The notes beneath the pieces were generated by a model, which made no database searches, had not been told where the DNA came from, and was given only the letters and a program-made list of their open reading frames with translations. Shown in pieces: positions 37,809 through 46,714 of a DNA stretch of 64,000 nucleotides; position 1 is the first letter of the stretch; the number at the start of each line of letters is the position of its first letter. The position numbers and the translations under genes are program-made. Source of the DNA: Neopusillimonas aromaticivorans (GTDB taxonomy: Bacteria > Pseudomonadota > Gammaproteobacteria > Burkholderiales > Burkholderiaceae_B); NCBI RefSeq assembly GCF_030344915.1, contig NZ_CP128233.1, positions 3,038,001 to 3,102,000 of the forward strand. The letters are read 5' to 3'.

Positions 37809-38214
37809 TTACATCGGCGCTAACAGGTGCCCTGGCATCAACGCCTTGATTTGCAGAATCTGTGCTTGGGCGGCATCAAACACACGATACTCGGGCTCGT
37901 CAGGAAATGCACCGGTCCCCGCGTAAATGGCGCCATCAAATCCTAAGGTACGCAGCAGGTTAATGACCCTTAGGTCGTCCAACAGCGGATAAACCTGCAC
38001 ATAAAGGGTTTTCAGAAGTTCGGGCCGATGATCGAGAAGGGCGTGCATAGTGGGATAGGTGTGTCCGAACTCGCTATCCCAAAGGTTGGTGTTGTAGAAC
38101 CACTGGGCATGGCTAAGGGCAATGGTCTGGACGTTCTTTTCGCCGATTTTTTCAATTAAATCTTCCATCTCAACAAAGGCATCGTCTTTATTGAAAATTA
38201 CGGGGCGATTGACC
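37809..38214 (-). pseudogene. 3' part of a gene split by IS66
   Basis: Reading away from the IS66 end: LTVNRPVIFNKDDAFVEMED, then LIEKIGEKNVQTIALSHAQW, and near the end LRTLGFDGAIYAGTGAFPDE with PEYRVFDAAQ. The frame continues exactly into the 5' part on the other side of the IS (40743-40983) when one copy of the 8-bp duplication is removed. The late G-F-D-G-A-I-Y...E-Y-R-V-F-D pattern resembles the end of ART-like (ADP-ribosyltransferase-fold) domains in phage proteins, a tentative call. Confidence 0.7.
38207..38214. repeat. 8-bp target duplication, left copy
   Basis: GATTGACC directly left of the IS66 end; the identical right copy is at 40743-40750. Confidence 0.95.
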
Positions 38215-38249
38215 GTAAGCGTCTGGGGAACTACATTCCCCTCCCTACC

Positions 38250-39822
38250 TCAAGCGCAAATTTTTTCAGAAACGGCGTCGACGCCGTTAGTCTCAGGTGC
38301 CACCCAGTTGTGGGGTAGCAGCTCGTCGATCCGGCTGTTTGGGTGTGTCGGCAGACGCGTGAGCACATCCTTCAGATAGGCATGCGGGTTCAGTCCATTG
38401 AGCTTGGCCGATTGAATCAGACTCATAATCGCGGCCGCGCGTTTACCGGCACGCAATGAGCCTGCAAAGAGCCAGTTGGATCTTCCAACGGCCACGGGTC
38501 TGATCTGTTGCTCGATATGATTGTTGTCGATTGGGACGAACGGATCGTCCAGATAGCGGGTCAGTGCCGCCCAGCGTTTCAGGCTGTAATCCAGTGCCTT
38601 GGCCGTGCCGGTACCATTCAATACCCGCTGGCGTTGGACCAACATCCAGGTGTGCAGGGCATCGGCCAGGGGCTTGGCTTTTTCTTGTCGTAGCGCCAGG
38701 CGTTGGGCGGGAGACAGGGTCGCTACCTCGCGCTCGATCGCGTAAAGTTCGCCAATCAATTCCAGAGCCCGTTGACCCACAGGGCTCTGGTTGTTCTTGT
38801 GCAGGTCGAAGTATTTACGGCGCGCGTGGGCCATACAACCAAGCTCGGTCACCCCTGGCGGAACAAGGCGTTGTAGCCCGAGTAGTCATCAACGACCAGC
38901 TGACCTTGCCAATCCCCCAGGAACTCGCGGGCATAGAGACCTGCTCGACCCTCATTGAAGTCGTAGATGACGGCCTTCAAGGACTCGAACTTGCCCGGTG
39001 CATAGGTCCAGAAATAGGCCTTATGGGTCTTGCCGCTACCGGGCTTGAGCATGCGCACCGGGGTTTCGTCGGCATGGAGGATACGGTGTTGCAAGATACA
39101 CCGACGCAGGGCGTCGACCAGTGGTTGCAGTTCATGACCGCATTGCCCGACCCATTGGGCCATGCTCGAGCGCGGGATGTGCATGCCGTCGCGCTTGAAG
39201 ATCGCTTCCTGGCGATACAGGGGTAAATGATCGGCATATTTGGCGATCAGGATCTGGGCCAGCAACCCCACGGCGGCGATGCCTTTGTCGATGATGTACG
39301 CGGGCATCGAAGCCTGCGTCATTGACTGGCAGTGTGTACACGCCCAGACCCCACGCACATGACGCTCAACGCTGAAGGTGCCTGGGGTGTAGTCCAGCTT
39401 CTCGCTGACGTCTTCACGAATACGCTTGAGCTGGCAGCCACAATCGCAGGTTGTGGACGCCGGTTCATGGTGGATGGTGGTGCGGGGCAACTCGGGCGGC
39501 AAGGCCGCACGGCGCGGTTTATCGCGCGGTTCACCCGCAGCAGGCGGGTTTTAAGTTTATTAAGTTCGCGCTCGATGGCCTCAAGGTCTTCGCCCACGGC
39601 CTCATCGAACAACAACGCCTGTTCACCGCCCAATTGCTCGCTTTTCTGGCCGAACTTGTGCCGGCGCAAGATGGCAATCTCGTGAGACAACGCCGTGATA
39701 CGCGCCGCTTTGAACGTGATGTCTTGATCTTTGCGCGCATTGGCCAGCATGAGCTGACGCGCCAGTTCGCGCAACTGGTGCGCGTCTAGCTGGTCAAGGT
39801 CATCGGGCGTGTTCGTCATCAT
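38250..39822 (-). CDS. tnpC: IS66 transposase TnpC (frameshifted)
   Basis: Begins MMTNTPDDLDQLDAHQLREL with the leucine-rich coiled region and HKFGQKSEQLGGEQALLFDE; after a shift near 39530, zinc-finger-like CDCGCQLKRI and the DDE domain (YADHLPLYRQEAIFKRDGMH, LHADETPVRML, QLVVDDYSGYNALF); after a second shift near 38853, the C-terminal part CMAHARRKYFDLHK, VPIDNNHIEQQIRPVAVGRS and NWLFAGSLRAGKRAAAIMS. All catalytic blocks exist, about 522 residues joined. Confidence 0.9.
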
Positions 39823-39898
39823 GAGGCGTAGTGTTACACAGCGCCTGTGCGCCGGCTATTGGCAACGTCCCCGATTGCAGAATGACGATCTTTTAGGG

Positions 39899-40230
39899 TT
39901 AAACCAGACGGATAATGCCAGCCTCACCGATACGCTGCCAAGGCAAGCCCAGCACCAGGGCATCGAGCTGCTCGTGAGTGAGTGATACGCTGCCATGGCC
40001 GTCATTTGACCACATGAAATGGCCTTGATTCAGACGCCGTGCCACCAACCAGACGCCGATGCCGTCATGAACCAATACCTTCATGCGATTGGCCCGTTTG
40101 TTGGCAAACACATACGCATGATGCGGATGCGCAGCGCCAAAGACCCGCACAACCCGTGCCAGGGCCGTATCGGCACCGGCCCGCATATCCAGGGCTCAAC
40201 GGCCATCCAGACCTGGTCGATACGGATCAT
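39899..40230 (-). CDS. tnpB: IS66 accessory protein TnpB (frameshifted)
   Basis: Start MIRIDQVWMAVEP at 40230; after a shift near 40195, VVRVFGAAHPHHAYVFANKR, MKVLVHDGIGVWLVARRLN and FMW. About 110 residues. The start overlaps the tnpA stop (ATGA). Essential for IS66 transposition. Confidence 0.85.
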
Positions 40231-40670
40231 GCCATCAATTCCCGCAGCACGTGCGCCAGTGCCTGGCTGTTCGAAGACGGCCAATGCAGTGTAATGTTCA
40301 TCCGCGTTGCGCTCAGCTCGACCCGCACGGTAGCATCAGCCGTTGGGGCACGTTCGTGACGATGCGCTGAGGCGGGCATCAGCAACGAGGTCGACGTTGG
40401 CGGCCCCAAAGCAATAAACTCAGGCAATGCCCCCGCAGGTGCTGGCACAGGCACCGGGTCTGTGGGTGCATCGTCAAGGGTATGCAGCCCCAAACGTTCA
40501 TGCTCAATGACCCATCGACGTAAAAGGTTTGCATTCAAACCGTGATCAAGTGCGATAGCGGCCAGCGAGGCACCGCTGCTTAAGCACTGCTGGACCAGTT
40601 CGGCCTTGTACGCAGGGAGTGTTTGCGGCGCCGACGCCGACCATTAGTATCTTGGTGCATACGTGTCCAT
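40227..40670 (-). CDS. tnpA: IS66 accessory protein TnpA (start uncertain)
   Basis: HTH protein: YKAELVQQCLSSGASLAAIA, LDHGLNANLLRRWVIEHERL, then a variable linker and TRMNITLHWPSSNSQALAHV. The start is unclear: the frame carries a TAA just after a candidate ATG at 40670, and another ATG at 40660 is in a different frame, so a base error near 40640 is likely. Confidence 0.75.
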
Positions 40671-40694
40671 GGAAAAATAAATGGACACGTATGC
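40657..40694. repeat. Perfect 14-bp palindrome at the tnpA start
   Basis: GCATACGTGTCCAT, 10-nt spacer, ATGGACACGTATGC. It covers the candidate tnpA start codons, so it may be an operator or an RNA hairpin limiting translation. Confidence 0.8.
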
Positions 40695-40742
40695 TCTAAC
40701 ACAGCGTCAGCGGATTCAAGATGGGGTTGGCTGAACGCTTAC

Positions 40743-40983
40743 GATTGACCGTTAATTCTGCTTGAATCAAGCGTGGGCAGGTGCCATTCAGACCATCAAG
40801 TCTGGGCGTGTTGGGGTGCAGCGCATAGTGCCGCGCCACCCGTTCGGCACCAAAAGAAAGACTTGCGTGCCGGCTTTGAAAGCAATAGGCTTTGGGCTCA
40901 GGCAGCGGGTCATAACCGGGGCCATGCTCCCCCGCCAGGCGGTAAATTTCAGCATTAAAAACTCTCCCTGGGTGGGCAACCAC
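40743..40983 (-). pseudogene. 5' part of the gene split by IS66
   Basis: Reads IYRLAGEHGPGYDPLPEPKA, YCFQSRHASLSFGAERVARH, and LNGTCPRLIQAELTVNR up to the IS. It joins in frame with the 37809-38214 part. The true start is uncertain: MLKF at 40950 is in a different frame, so a shift near 40940 probably exists. An early Y-R-G-like start and a later S-x-x-E-R-V-A-R-x-Y-A pattern fit an ART-like fold. The sequence 40743-40750 is the right copy of the duplication. Confidence 0.65.
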
Positions 40984-41421
40984 CGCTTGATCTAAAAAGC
41001 GACGATCCGTCGGCGCAGACCGATGCCACTCGCCGTTTCAAGGAAGACCCGGGCGCCCAGGCCGTGCTGAAGCTGCTGGCTTGATTGTGCAGTGCGGACC
41101 CAACTGTATGAAAACTATTGTGGCGCTTGTGGTTACATGACTTTTCATGAGGTTTTCCCGAGAGTTATTCACAGTTTGTGGGGATAACTCTCGGGCGATG
41201 CGTCTGTGTTCTTAATGGGTAGCATGGGGCCTGGCCGTCATTTCAAGACCAAGCGCGGCCAGCAGCACACCGGAACAGGTTAGACATTTTAAAGGCGGCA
41301 TGATTTCTATCAGTCATACACACAGAGCAACTACGTGCACCAGTCAGCGCAGGTGGTGTGACGGGCGTAACGCAACCTTCAGGTTTGTTATGGTCCCAAT
41401 CTTCGAAGTTGACTAATTTCG
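40984..41421. other. Region without a gene, holding direct repeat copy 1
   Basis: An open plus-strand stretch ending KEDPGAQAVLKLLA at 41085 could be the tail of a lost gene, but it is too short to identify. The rest is the 173-bp repeat and about 165 bases with no visible feature. Confidence 0.4.
41084..41256. repeat. 173-bp direct repeat, copy 1
   Basis: Nearly identical to 42404-42576, offset exactly 1320, with a few substitutions and no gap. It contains the last 14 codons of a HigA-type antitoxin on the minus strand (LGLEMTARPHATH and stop) and a hairpin CCCGAGAGTTAT/ATAACTCTCGGG with a DnaA-box-like TTATTCACA inside. Confidence 0.9.
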
Positions 41422-41464
41422 TTCATAGATAATGTTTTATGGTTCATAATACGTTATCTATGAA
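41422..41464. promoter_or_regulatory. Operator-like inverted repeat before hipB
   Basis: TTCATAGATAA (41422-41432), 21-nt spacer, TTATCTATGAA (41454-41464), a perfect 11-bp dyad overlapping the hipB start at 41460. A TTGACT lies at 41409. Likely bound by HipB for autoregulation. Confidence 0.7.
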
Positions 41465-41792
41465 AAGTTTTATGCCGAAAAAACTTGTTTCAGAACCCTT
41501 CCTGCATCCAAATATTAACGCCAGGCTTGCCGTTTGGGGGCGTTGCGTGCGTGTGCAGCGGGTGCGTCAGAAGATCAAAGCTGTAGATTTTTGTCTGCGC
41601 ATTGATATTTCGGAAAGCACGCTGCGTCGCCTCGAGTCGGGTGATCCTTCTGTTGCTGCAGGCACTTATCTTGCAGCGTTGAACGCGCTCGGGTTAATGG
41701 ATGCTGTCGTGCCCATGCCTTCGGCGGCCTGGTTCGATGGCAGTCCCAACGCGCGAGTCAGCGGTTTGGGTGGCGATGATGACTACTTCTGA
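41460..41792 (+). CDS. hipB: HipB-type XRE antitoxin
   Basis: About 110 residues with a helix-turn-helix: LAVWGRCVRVQRVRQKIKAV, IDISESTLRRLESGDPSVAA. It ends ARVSGLGGDDDYF, and the stop overlaps the hipA start at 41779. The exact start is unsure (41439, 41460 or 41472) because no ribosome site is visible; 41460 is preferred because the operator dyad ends there. Confidence 0.75.
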   Translation: MKSFMPKKLVSEPFLHPNINARLAVWGRCVRVQRVRQKIKAVDFCLRIDISESTLRRLESGDPSVAAGTYLAALNALGLMDAVVPMPSAAWFDGSPNARVSGLGGDDDYF

Positions 41793-42352
41793 TGGTCTTT
41801 ATATCTATTTACAGCGCCCTGATAACGGTGAATGGGTCACTGTAGGCCGGTATGGCCGTGACGCAGTCACTGGTACGGGCCGTTTTCGTTATGCGCCCAG
41901 TTATCTTGATGCCGGTTTGCCGTGGAGCATTGACCCGGTGAATTTGCCATTAGGGGTGACGCCAATTGAAGCGACACGCTACGGCGGCCTGCATGATGTA
42001 TTGCGCGATGCTTGCCCTGACTCGTGGGGGCAAACATTGCTTCAGCGCGAGCACGGATTATCCCGGCAGGCTCACATGAGCATGTACCTGCTGCATGCCA
42101 GTAATGCTGACAGGTGGGGCGCGTCCCAAAGCGACTGTTCAGGATCAGGAAAGGTATTGGCTGGTCAAGCCTGTCTTGCCGTCAGATGCTATCGATATTC
42201 CGCTTCTTGAGTTTGCTGTTCAGCGTTGGGCAACGGCCTCGGGCATGTGTTTTGCGCATACCGAGCACCATCTGGATCAGTTGATTAAACGCGTTCAAAG
42301 CCATGCGTCTGTGGCATTTGAGTTCTTACCCCTGAGTTACGTGATTTCATGA
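41779..42352 (+). pseudogene. hipA: HipA-type toxin kinase, truncated
   Basis: From MTTSDGLYIYLQRPDNGEWV through GLHDVLRDACPDSWGQTLLQ to HMSMYLLHASNADRWG it matches the N-subdomain of HipA. After a shift near 42110, GARPKATVQDQERYWLVKPV is the glycine-rich/ATP-site part. After about 60 further residues the homology is lost and the frame stops at 42352, just before the second direct repeat. The catalytic aspartate and metal-binding part of the kinase are absent, so no toxin activity is expected. Confidence 0.75.
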
Positions 42353-42403
42353 CAGAACGCCTTGCCCATGGGGTGGGGCTGCTGTTGTGAACATTTTCAG
42401 GTC

Positions 42404-42576
42404 ATTGTGCAGTGCGAACCCAACTGTATGAAAACCATTGCGGCGCTTGCGGTTACATGACTTTTCATAAGGTTTTCCCGAGAGTTATTCACAGTTTGTG
42501 GGGATAACTCTCGGGCGATGCGTCTGTGTTCTCAATGGGTAGCATGGGGCCTGGCCGTCATTTCAATGCCAAGCGC
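42404..42576. repeat. 173-bp direct repeat, copy 2
   Basis: Second copy of 41084-41256. Here it is continuous with the complete 3' end of the HigA gene, so this is the original copy. Confidence 0.9.
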
Positions 42577-42824
42577 CCGCATCACGGCCAGTGTGGTTTT
42601 CAGCGTCGGATTTCCACGTTCACTGAATGATCGATAAAGCTGCTCACGGGAAAGCCCTGTTTTTTGAGCGATTTCTGCCATTCCTTTGGCACGAGCAACC
42701 ACACCAAGTGCCTTGGCAATATAAGCGGCATCGCCTGTTTCAAAAGCATCAGCCATAAAAAAGCAATTTCCTCATCATCGACCAAGGCCTTTGCAGGATC
42801 ATAAGTTGTCAGTTTTTCAGTCAT
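42532..42824 (-). CDS. HigA-type antitoxin (one frameshift)
   Basis: XRE antitoxin of the addiction-module type. It begins MTEKLTTYDPAKALVDDEEI; a T is missing in a run near 42760, after which ADAFETGDAAYIAKALGVVA, GLSREQLYRSFSERGNPTLK and ALGIEMTARPHATH complete about 97 residues. It overlaps the toxin gene upstream by 8 nt (toxin first, as usual for higBA). Confidence 0.85.
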
Positions 42825-43026
42825 TTTTTTCGTTCCATTCGTTGGCGAGCCTTTTTGCGGTCGCAATATCTCGGGCTTGGGTGTTTTTGTCACCGCCGCA
42901 TAGCAGTACAACCAGAAGATTGCCTCGTCGTTGGAAGTAAACGCGATAACCTGGGCCGTAATGAATTCGTAACTCACTAACCCCGTTACCAACCGGTTCA
43001 ACATCGCCCGGCAATCCTTCCGCCAA
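42817..43026 (-). pseudogene. HigB/RelE-type toxin, N-terminus missing
   Basis: GDVEPVGNGVSELRIHYGPG, YRVYFQRRGNLLVVLLCGGD and IATAKRLANEWNEKND form the last 65 residues of a Gp49-like toxin. About 30 residues are lacking at the N-terminus; the sequence instead meets the 3' end of umuC within 20 bases, so a deletion junction lies near 43030-43045. Probably inactive. Confidence 0.75.
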
Positions 43027-43045
43027 TAGGGTCTTACACCATCAG

Positions 43046-44357
43046 TTACCGTCTGATTTCCACGATCTGACTCCAGTCTGTCGTGTACGCCGGGGTCTTG
43101 CGCTCTTGTTTCATGGCCCATGCGGTGTCATGGTCATGCAAGGTACTGGCCGGCACAAGGGTTGACTTGCCGTAACGCTGGTTAATGCCATCGATGCTTT
43201 GCATGATTTTTGAAGCGTTATTTCCTGCTTTGGCCTCGGGCAAGGGCTCGAACAATGACAGTTGTCGGTTGGCGCGGTTCAGGGGTTCAATATCCAGCAA
43301 ACAGACCCCGGCTTTGGCATAGTTGAAGCCCGGCCGGAAGATGCGTTTCAACCCTTGGCGAACGGCATCCAGCATGGCCCGGGTGTCATCGGTTGTTCTG
43401 GCAAGGGGCACTACAATGCTGCCGGAATAGGGCGGGTCGTTGCGAAAGAAGCTGGTGCGGGCAAATACGTAGACGGCCCCTGTGGCACTTTCTTGTGCCC
43501 GTAACCGTTCGGCGGCCCGGGCGGTGAATACGCTTAGGGCCTCGAACAGGTCGTTGACGTGCTGCACGGGGTGCCCAAAACTGCGCGAGCACATGATTTG
43601 CTGTTTTTCGGCAGGAAATTCTTCCCAGCCCAGCCGGGGCAAGCCCGCCAGTTCTTCAGCTGTTTTTGCCAGCACCACGGAAAACTTGTCGCGAATGACT
43701 CGGGTGTCTGCGCACGCCAGATCGGCCGCAGTGGCAATGCCTAGTTCACGCAGTTGGGGGCCAGACGGCGGCCGACGCCCCAGACGTCTTCAATCGGTAC
43801 ATGCGCCAAGGCGCGCAAGCGTCGGGTGTCGTCGACTTGGGCCAGGTCACAAACGCCTTGCAGACGCGGTATTTTCTTGGCCAGGTGGTTCGCCAGTTTG
43901 GCCAGGGTTTTGGTGGGGCCAATACCCACGCACGTGGGGATGCCGATCCATTGCCGGATGCGGGTACGAATGGCGGTACCGATGTCCCGGCCCGACCCCG
44001 GCACACCGGTCAGGTCAAGAAAAGACTCGTCAATGGAATAAATTTCTTGCCGGGGTGAAAACTGCCCGATGATGTTCATCATGCGGTGGCTCATGTCGCC
44101 GTACAGTGCGAAGTTGGCGGACAGGGCCACCAGCCCGTGGGTATCGGCCAGATGACGTATCTTGAACCAGGGGCCCCCATTGTGATGCCCAGATTTTTGG
44201 CTTCTTGTGTGCGTGCGATGGCGCAGCCGTCGTTGTTGCTGAGCACGACCAAAGGCTTGCCCTCGAGGCCGGGCCGCATGACCCGTTCGCACGAGCAATA
44301 AAAGCTGTTGCCGTCGATCAGGGCGATGCGTTGGTGGTGTGTGGTCGGAACGTCCAT
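43046..44357 (-). CDS. umuC: DNA polymerase V catalytic subunit (two frameshifts)
   Basis: Y-family error-prone polymerase. ALIDGNSFYCSCERVMRPGL with LVVLSNNDGCAIARTQEAKN; after a lost C near 44171, FKIRHLADTHGLVALSANFA and the catalytic YSIDESFLDLTG; after a lost C near 43758, the little-finger region (SRSFGHPVQHVNDLFEALSV) and UmuC C-terminal domain (LSLFEPLPEAKAGNNASKIM, YTTDWSQIVEIRR). Joined about 435 residues. Overlaps umuD by 40 nt. Confidence 0.92.
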
Positions 44358-44752
44358 GTCACGACTCCCCAGATATACAGCTCTTGGCCGTCTTTCAGTT
44401 CGATGTGGGCAAAGGTGGGGTTGGCGCAGTCAAGCCGCACGACCCCTTTGCGTTTGTAGAGCCGTTTGACGGTGTATTCGCCATCAATGACGGCAACCAC
44501 GATACGGCCATGCGCCGGCGTGACCGAGCGGTCAACGATGACGTAATCGCCGTCGAGGATGCCGGCATCACGCATGGAGTCGCCTCGAACCCGCATGAAA
44601 AACGTGGCATCGGGTTGTTTGACGAGCAGATCGTTCAGGTCGAGCCGTTTTTGGGCATGGTCTTGGGCAGGGCTTGGAAAGCCGCATTGCACGGTGCCGG
44701 GAATATTCCAGACCGGAACAGGCAGATGGCGGATGGGGACGGGTTCAAACAT
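44318..44752 (-). CDS. umuD: UmuD-type self-cleaving subunit of DNA polymerase V
   Basis: 144 residues. Cleavage-site region VQCGFPSPAQDHAQ, catalytic serine in RVRGDSMRDAGILDGDYVIV, and lysine in YTVKRLYKRKG, as in LexA-like S24 peptidases. RecA filaments trigger cleavage to UmuD', which joins UmuC. The start ATG at 44752 lies only 5 nt from the LexA box, with no ribosome site, so the mRNA may have a very short leader or none. Confidence 0.93.
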   Translation of the reverse strand: MFEPVPIRHLPVPVWNIPGTVQCGFPSPAQDHAQKRLDLNDLLVKQPDATFFMRVRGDSMRDAGILDGDYVIVDRSVTPAHGRIVVAVIDGEYTVKRLYKRKGVVRLDCANPTFAHIELKDGQELYIWGVVTWTFRPHTTNASP

Positions 44753-44757
44753 AAATA

Positions 44758-44777
44758 TACTGTAAATAAAAACAGTA
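44758..44777 (-). promoter_or_regulatory. LexA box of umuDC
   Basis: TACTGTAAATAAAAACAGTA, a symmetrical CTGT-N8-ACAG SOS box with extended TA ends. A -10-like TATACT overlaps it on the minus strand. Confidence 0.92.
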
Positions 44778-44916
44778 TATTAGCTTGGGGTGAAAGATGG
44801 CAACAAGGAAGACTCAGTGAACAAATATCCGGGCTCTTTTGATTGTATATCCCATTGACATATCCCGTTTCCGGTCATAAGATGAAACCTGTATTGTCAT
44901 TTTCAGAAGGTAGGCC

Positions 44917-45147
44917 ATGGAACAAGGTGCTGTTTTTCAAAGCAATCGCAGTCAGGCCATCAGGCTGCCCAAAGCCGTCGCGCTGCCTGACGATGTCAAA
45001 CGGGTTGACGTGGTGGCGCTGGGCCGAACCCGAATCATCACACCGGCCGGTGAATCATGGGATAGCTGGTTCGACGCCGTGGGTGTAACGCCTGATTTCA
45101 TGGCACAGCGCGAGCAGCCGGATGCCCAAGAGCGCGAGGCGTTTTAA
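44917..45147 (+). CDS. vapB: VapB-type antitoxin (AbrB fold)
   Basis: 76 residues: MEQGAVFQSNRSQAIRLPKA, LPDDVKRVDVVALGRTRIIT. The N-R-S-Q-A-I-R-L-P-K block is the swapped-hairpin DNA-binding motif of VapB. AGAAGGTAGG upstream. Its stop overlaps the toxin start (TAATG). Confidence 0.88.
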   Translation: MEQGAVFQSNRSQAIRLPKAVALPDDVKRVDVVALGRTRIITPAGESWDSWFDAVGVTPDFMAQREQPDAQEREAF

Positions 45148-45635
45148 TGCTCAAATTCATGCTCGACACCAATATCTGCATTTTCACCATCAAGAATCGG
45201 CCGCAAGAAGTTCGGGAAGCGTTCAAGCGGCACTCTGGCCAAATGTGCATCAGCACGGTAACGCTGATGGAACTCATCTATGGTGCCGAGAAATCTTCGA
45301 ATCCCGAGCGTAATCTGGCAGACGTTGAAGCTTTCGCTGCGCGCCTTGACGTACTCAACTATGATGCGCAAGCGGCCGCACATACCGGTCAGCTTCGCGC
45401 AGAGCTTGCCCGTGTTGGCCAGCAGATTGGTCCCTATGACCAAATGATCGCAGGCCATGCCCGATCGAACGGGCTTATTGTGGTGACTAACAACCGCCGC
45501 GAGTTCGACCGGGTACCCGGTTTAAGAATTGAAGATTGGGTTGCCCAGGCGGGATGAACGTGTTGTCCATCACCATTCCAGCAATCTGTTGACTGAAACA
45601 GCGTTCATCTAAGAGCCAAGAGCGCGAGGCGTTTT
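45126..45635. repeat. 20-bp direct repeat flanking vapC
   Basis: CCAAGAGCGCGAGGCGTTTT at 45126-45145 (the end of vapB) and again at 45616-45635, 58 nt after the vapC stop. The second copy is a duplicated vapB tail without a gene. Confidence 0.9.
45147..45557 (+). CDS. vapC: VapC-type PIN ribonuclease toxin
   Basis: 136 residues: MLKFMLDTNICIFTIKNRPQ (first Asp), ISTVTLMELIYGAEKSSNPE (Glu), GPYDQMIAGHARSNGLIVVT (Asp) and NNRREFDRVPGLRIEDW. All acidic residues of the PIN site are there. Of the initiator-tRNA-cutting VapC type by general likeness. Intact. Confidence 0.92.
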   Translation: MLKFMLDTNICIFTIKNRPQEVREAFKRHSGQMCISTVTLMELIYGAEKSSNPERNLADVEAFAARLDVLNYDAQAAAHTGQLRAELARVGQQIGPYDQMIAGHARSNGLIVVTNNRREFDRVPGLRIEDWVAQAG

Positions 45636-45729
45636 GATAACGGCCTGTTGGGTGCGCCTGTCCGTCATGAACGACACGAACCTGTGATCGCAATAGTATG
45701 TAACAATTGGCTTGATACATCAAAATCGG

Positions 45730-46714
45730 ATGTTTGCCATGAACTCTTTCGCTGTTGTCTGCCGGCCCCTGTTTTTTATTCTTGCGTTGTGGTTGTGCAT
45801 CATTCCGCGTGTCGGGCAAGCCCAGGATGCAAAGCTGTCTATCGAACTTTGGGCAGAAGCCGAATCCTTCAGGTCGCTGGCGTCAAAAACTTCCTGGCTG
45901 CCCTGCGTAGCGCTTCCACACCTGACGCCAATCTCAAGTTCGCAGAACTGGGCGAGTTGCTGTGGGCCGACGATGCCGGGGCCGATGACTGGTCTGTCTT
46001 TTTCCGACACAGCCTTATCAACTTCGTCGCCGGTGACTACGACGTTGAAACCGTCGCCTTTCAACACCCCTGGGCTGACATTGTCCTTTTAACGGGCTGG
46101 TCACGCAGTCCCACAGATAAACGGTTTCGTCTTGTTGACCTGGGCATGACCATGGGCAGTGTGGCGCGTGGTGCCAAGGCACCGTTCCCGACAGGCTTGG
46201 CCTGGATGAATGAAAAACGCTATGCACCCGAAGCGGTGGGGTGCTGAATGCCGCCACCACGAAGGCGATTGCCCGTTTTGAGGCGGGTGAAACAAACAAC
46301 CCGTTTGCTGACATTGGCCAAGAGGGTGCCATGGCCATGATTCTGGGTGCTGCGCTGCAGTGGGGTGAGCACCAGGTCAACGTGCTGCCATTGTTTGGAA
46401 ACAACGCCAAATCACGGGCCACGCGCTTTGCGTGGAATGAGCTCATCGTCGCAGGCCAGCGCGGCACCTTGGGCAACATACTGCCTCCGGATATTCCGGC
46501 CGCCGCATTCAAGGCGATTGATACCGCGCTATGGGCGACTCTGGAGCCGGTTGTGTACATAGAAAATGGTAATACCGCCGTGTCGCTTTTTACCTCCTGG
46601 CGGAATCCCGACATGTATGCCGTATTAACCCTGCGCGGCGATGATACCCGCATGGAAATCATCGACTTCGGGTTTTACAGCTTTTCCGGTTTTATCACGA
46701 GGGATGCCCAATGA
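45730..46714 (+). CDS. Exported protein of unknown function, first of a coupled pair (frameshifted)
   Basis: Signal peptide from MFAMNSFAVVCRPLFFILAL to about VGQAQD. After shifts near 45868 and 46240 the mature part reads VKNFLAALRSASTPDANLKF, GADDWSVFFRHSLINFVAGD, ATTKAIARFEAGETNNPFAD, QWGEHQVNVLPLFGNNAKSR and a final FGFYSFSGFITRDAQ. About 328 residues joined. No family recognised; the sequence looks globular, without repeats or membrane helices after the signal. The stop overlaps the next start (ATGA). Both shifts fit lost bases. Confidence 0.6.

Larger units (their letters stand above)
38215..40742 (-). mobile_element. IS66-family insertion sequence with intact ends
   Basis: 2528 bp. 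The left end begins GTAAGCGTCTGGGG and the right end is the complement of GTAAGCGTTCAGCC, the typical IS66 terminus. Identical 8-bp duplications flank it, the size expected for the family, so insertion is recent enough to be readable. It carries tnpA, tnpB and tnpC in the usual order on the minus strand, all with frameshifts. Confidence 0.95.
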
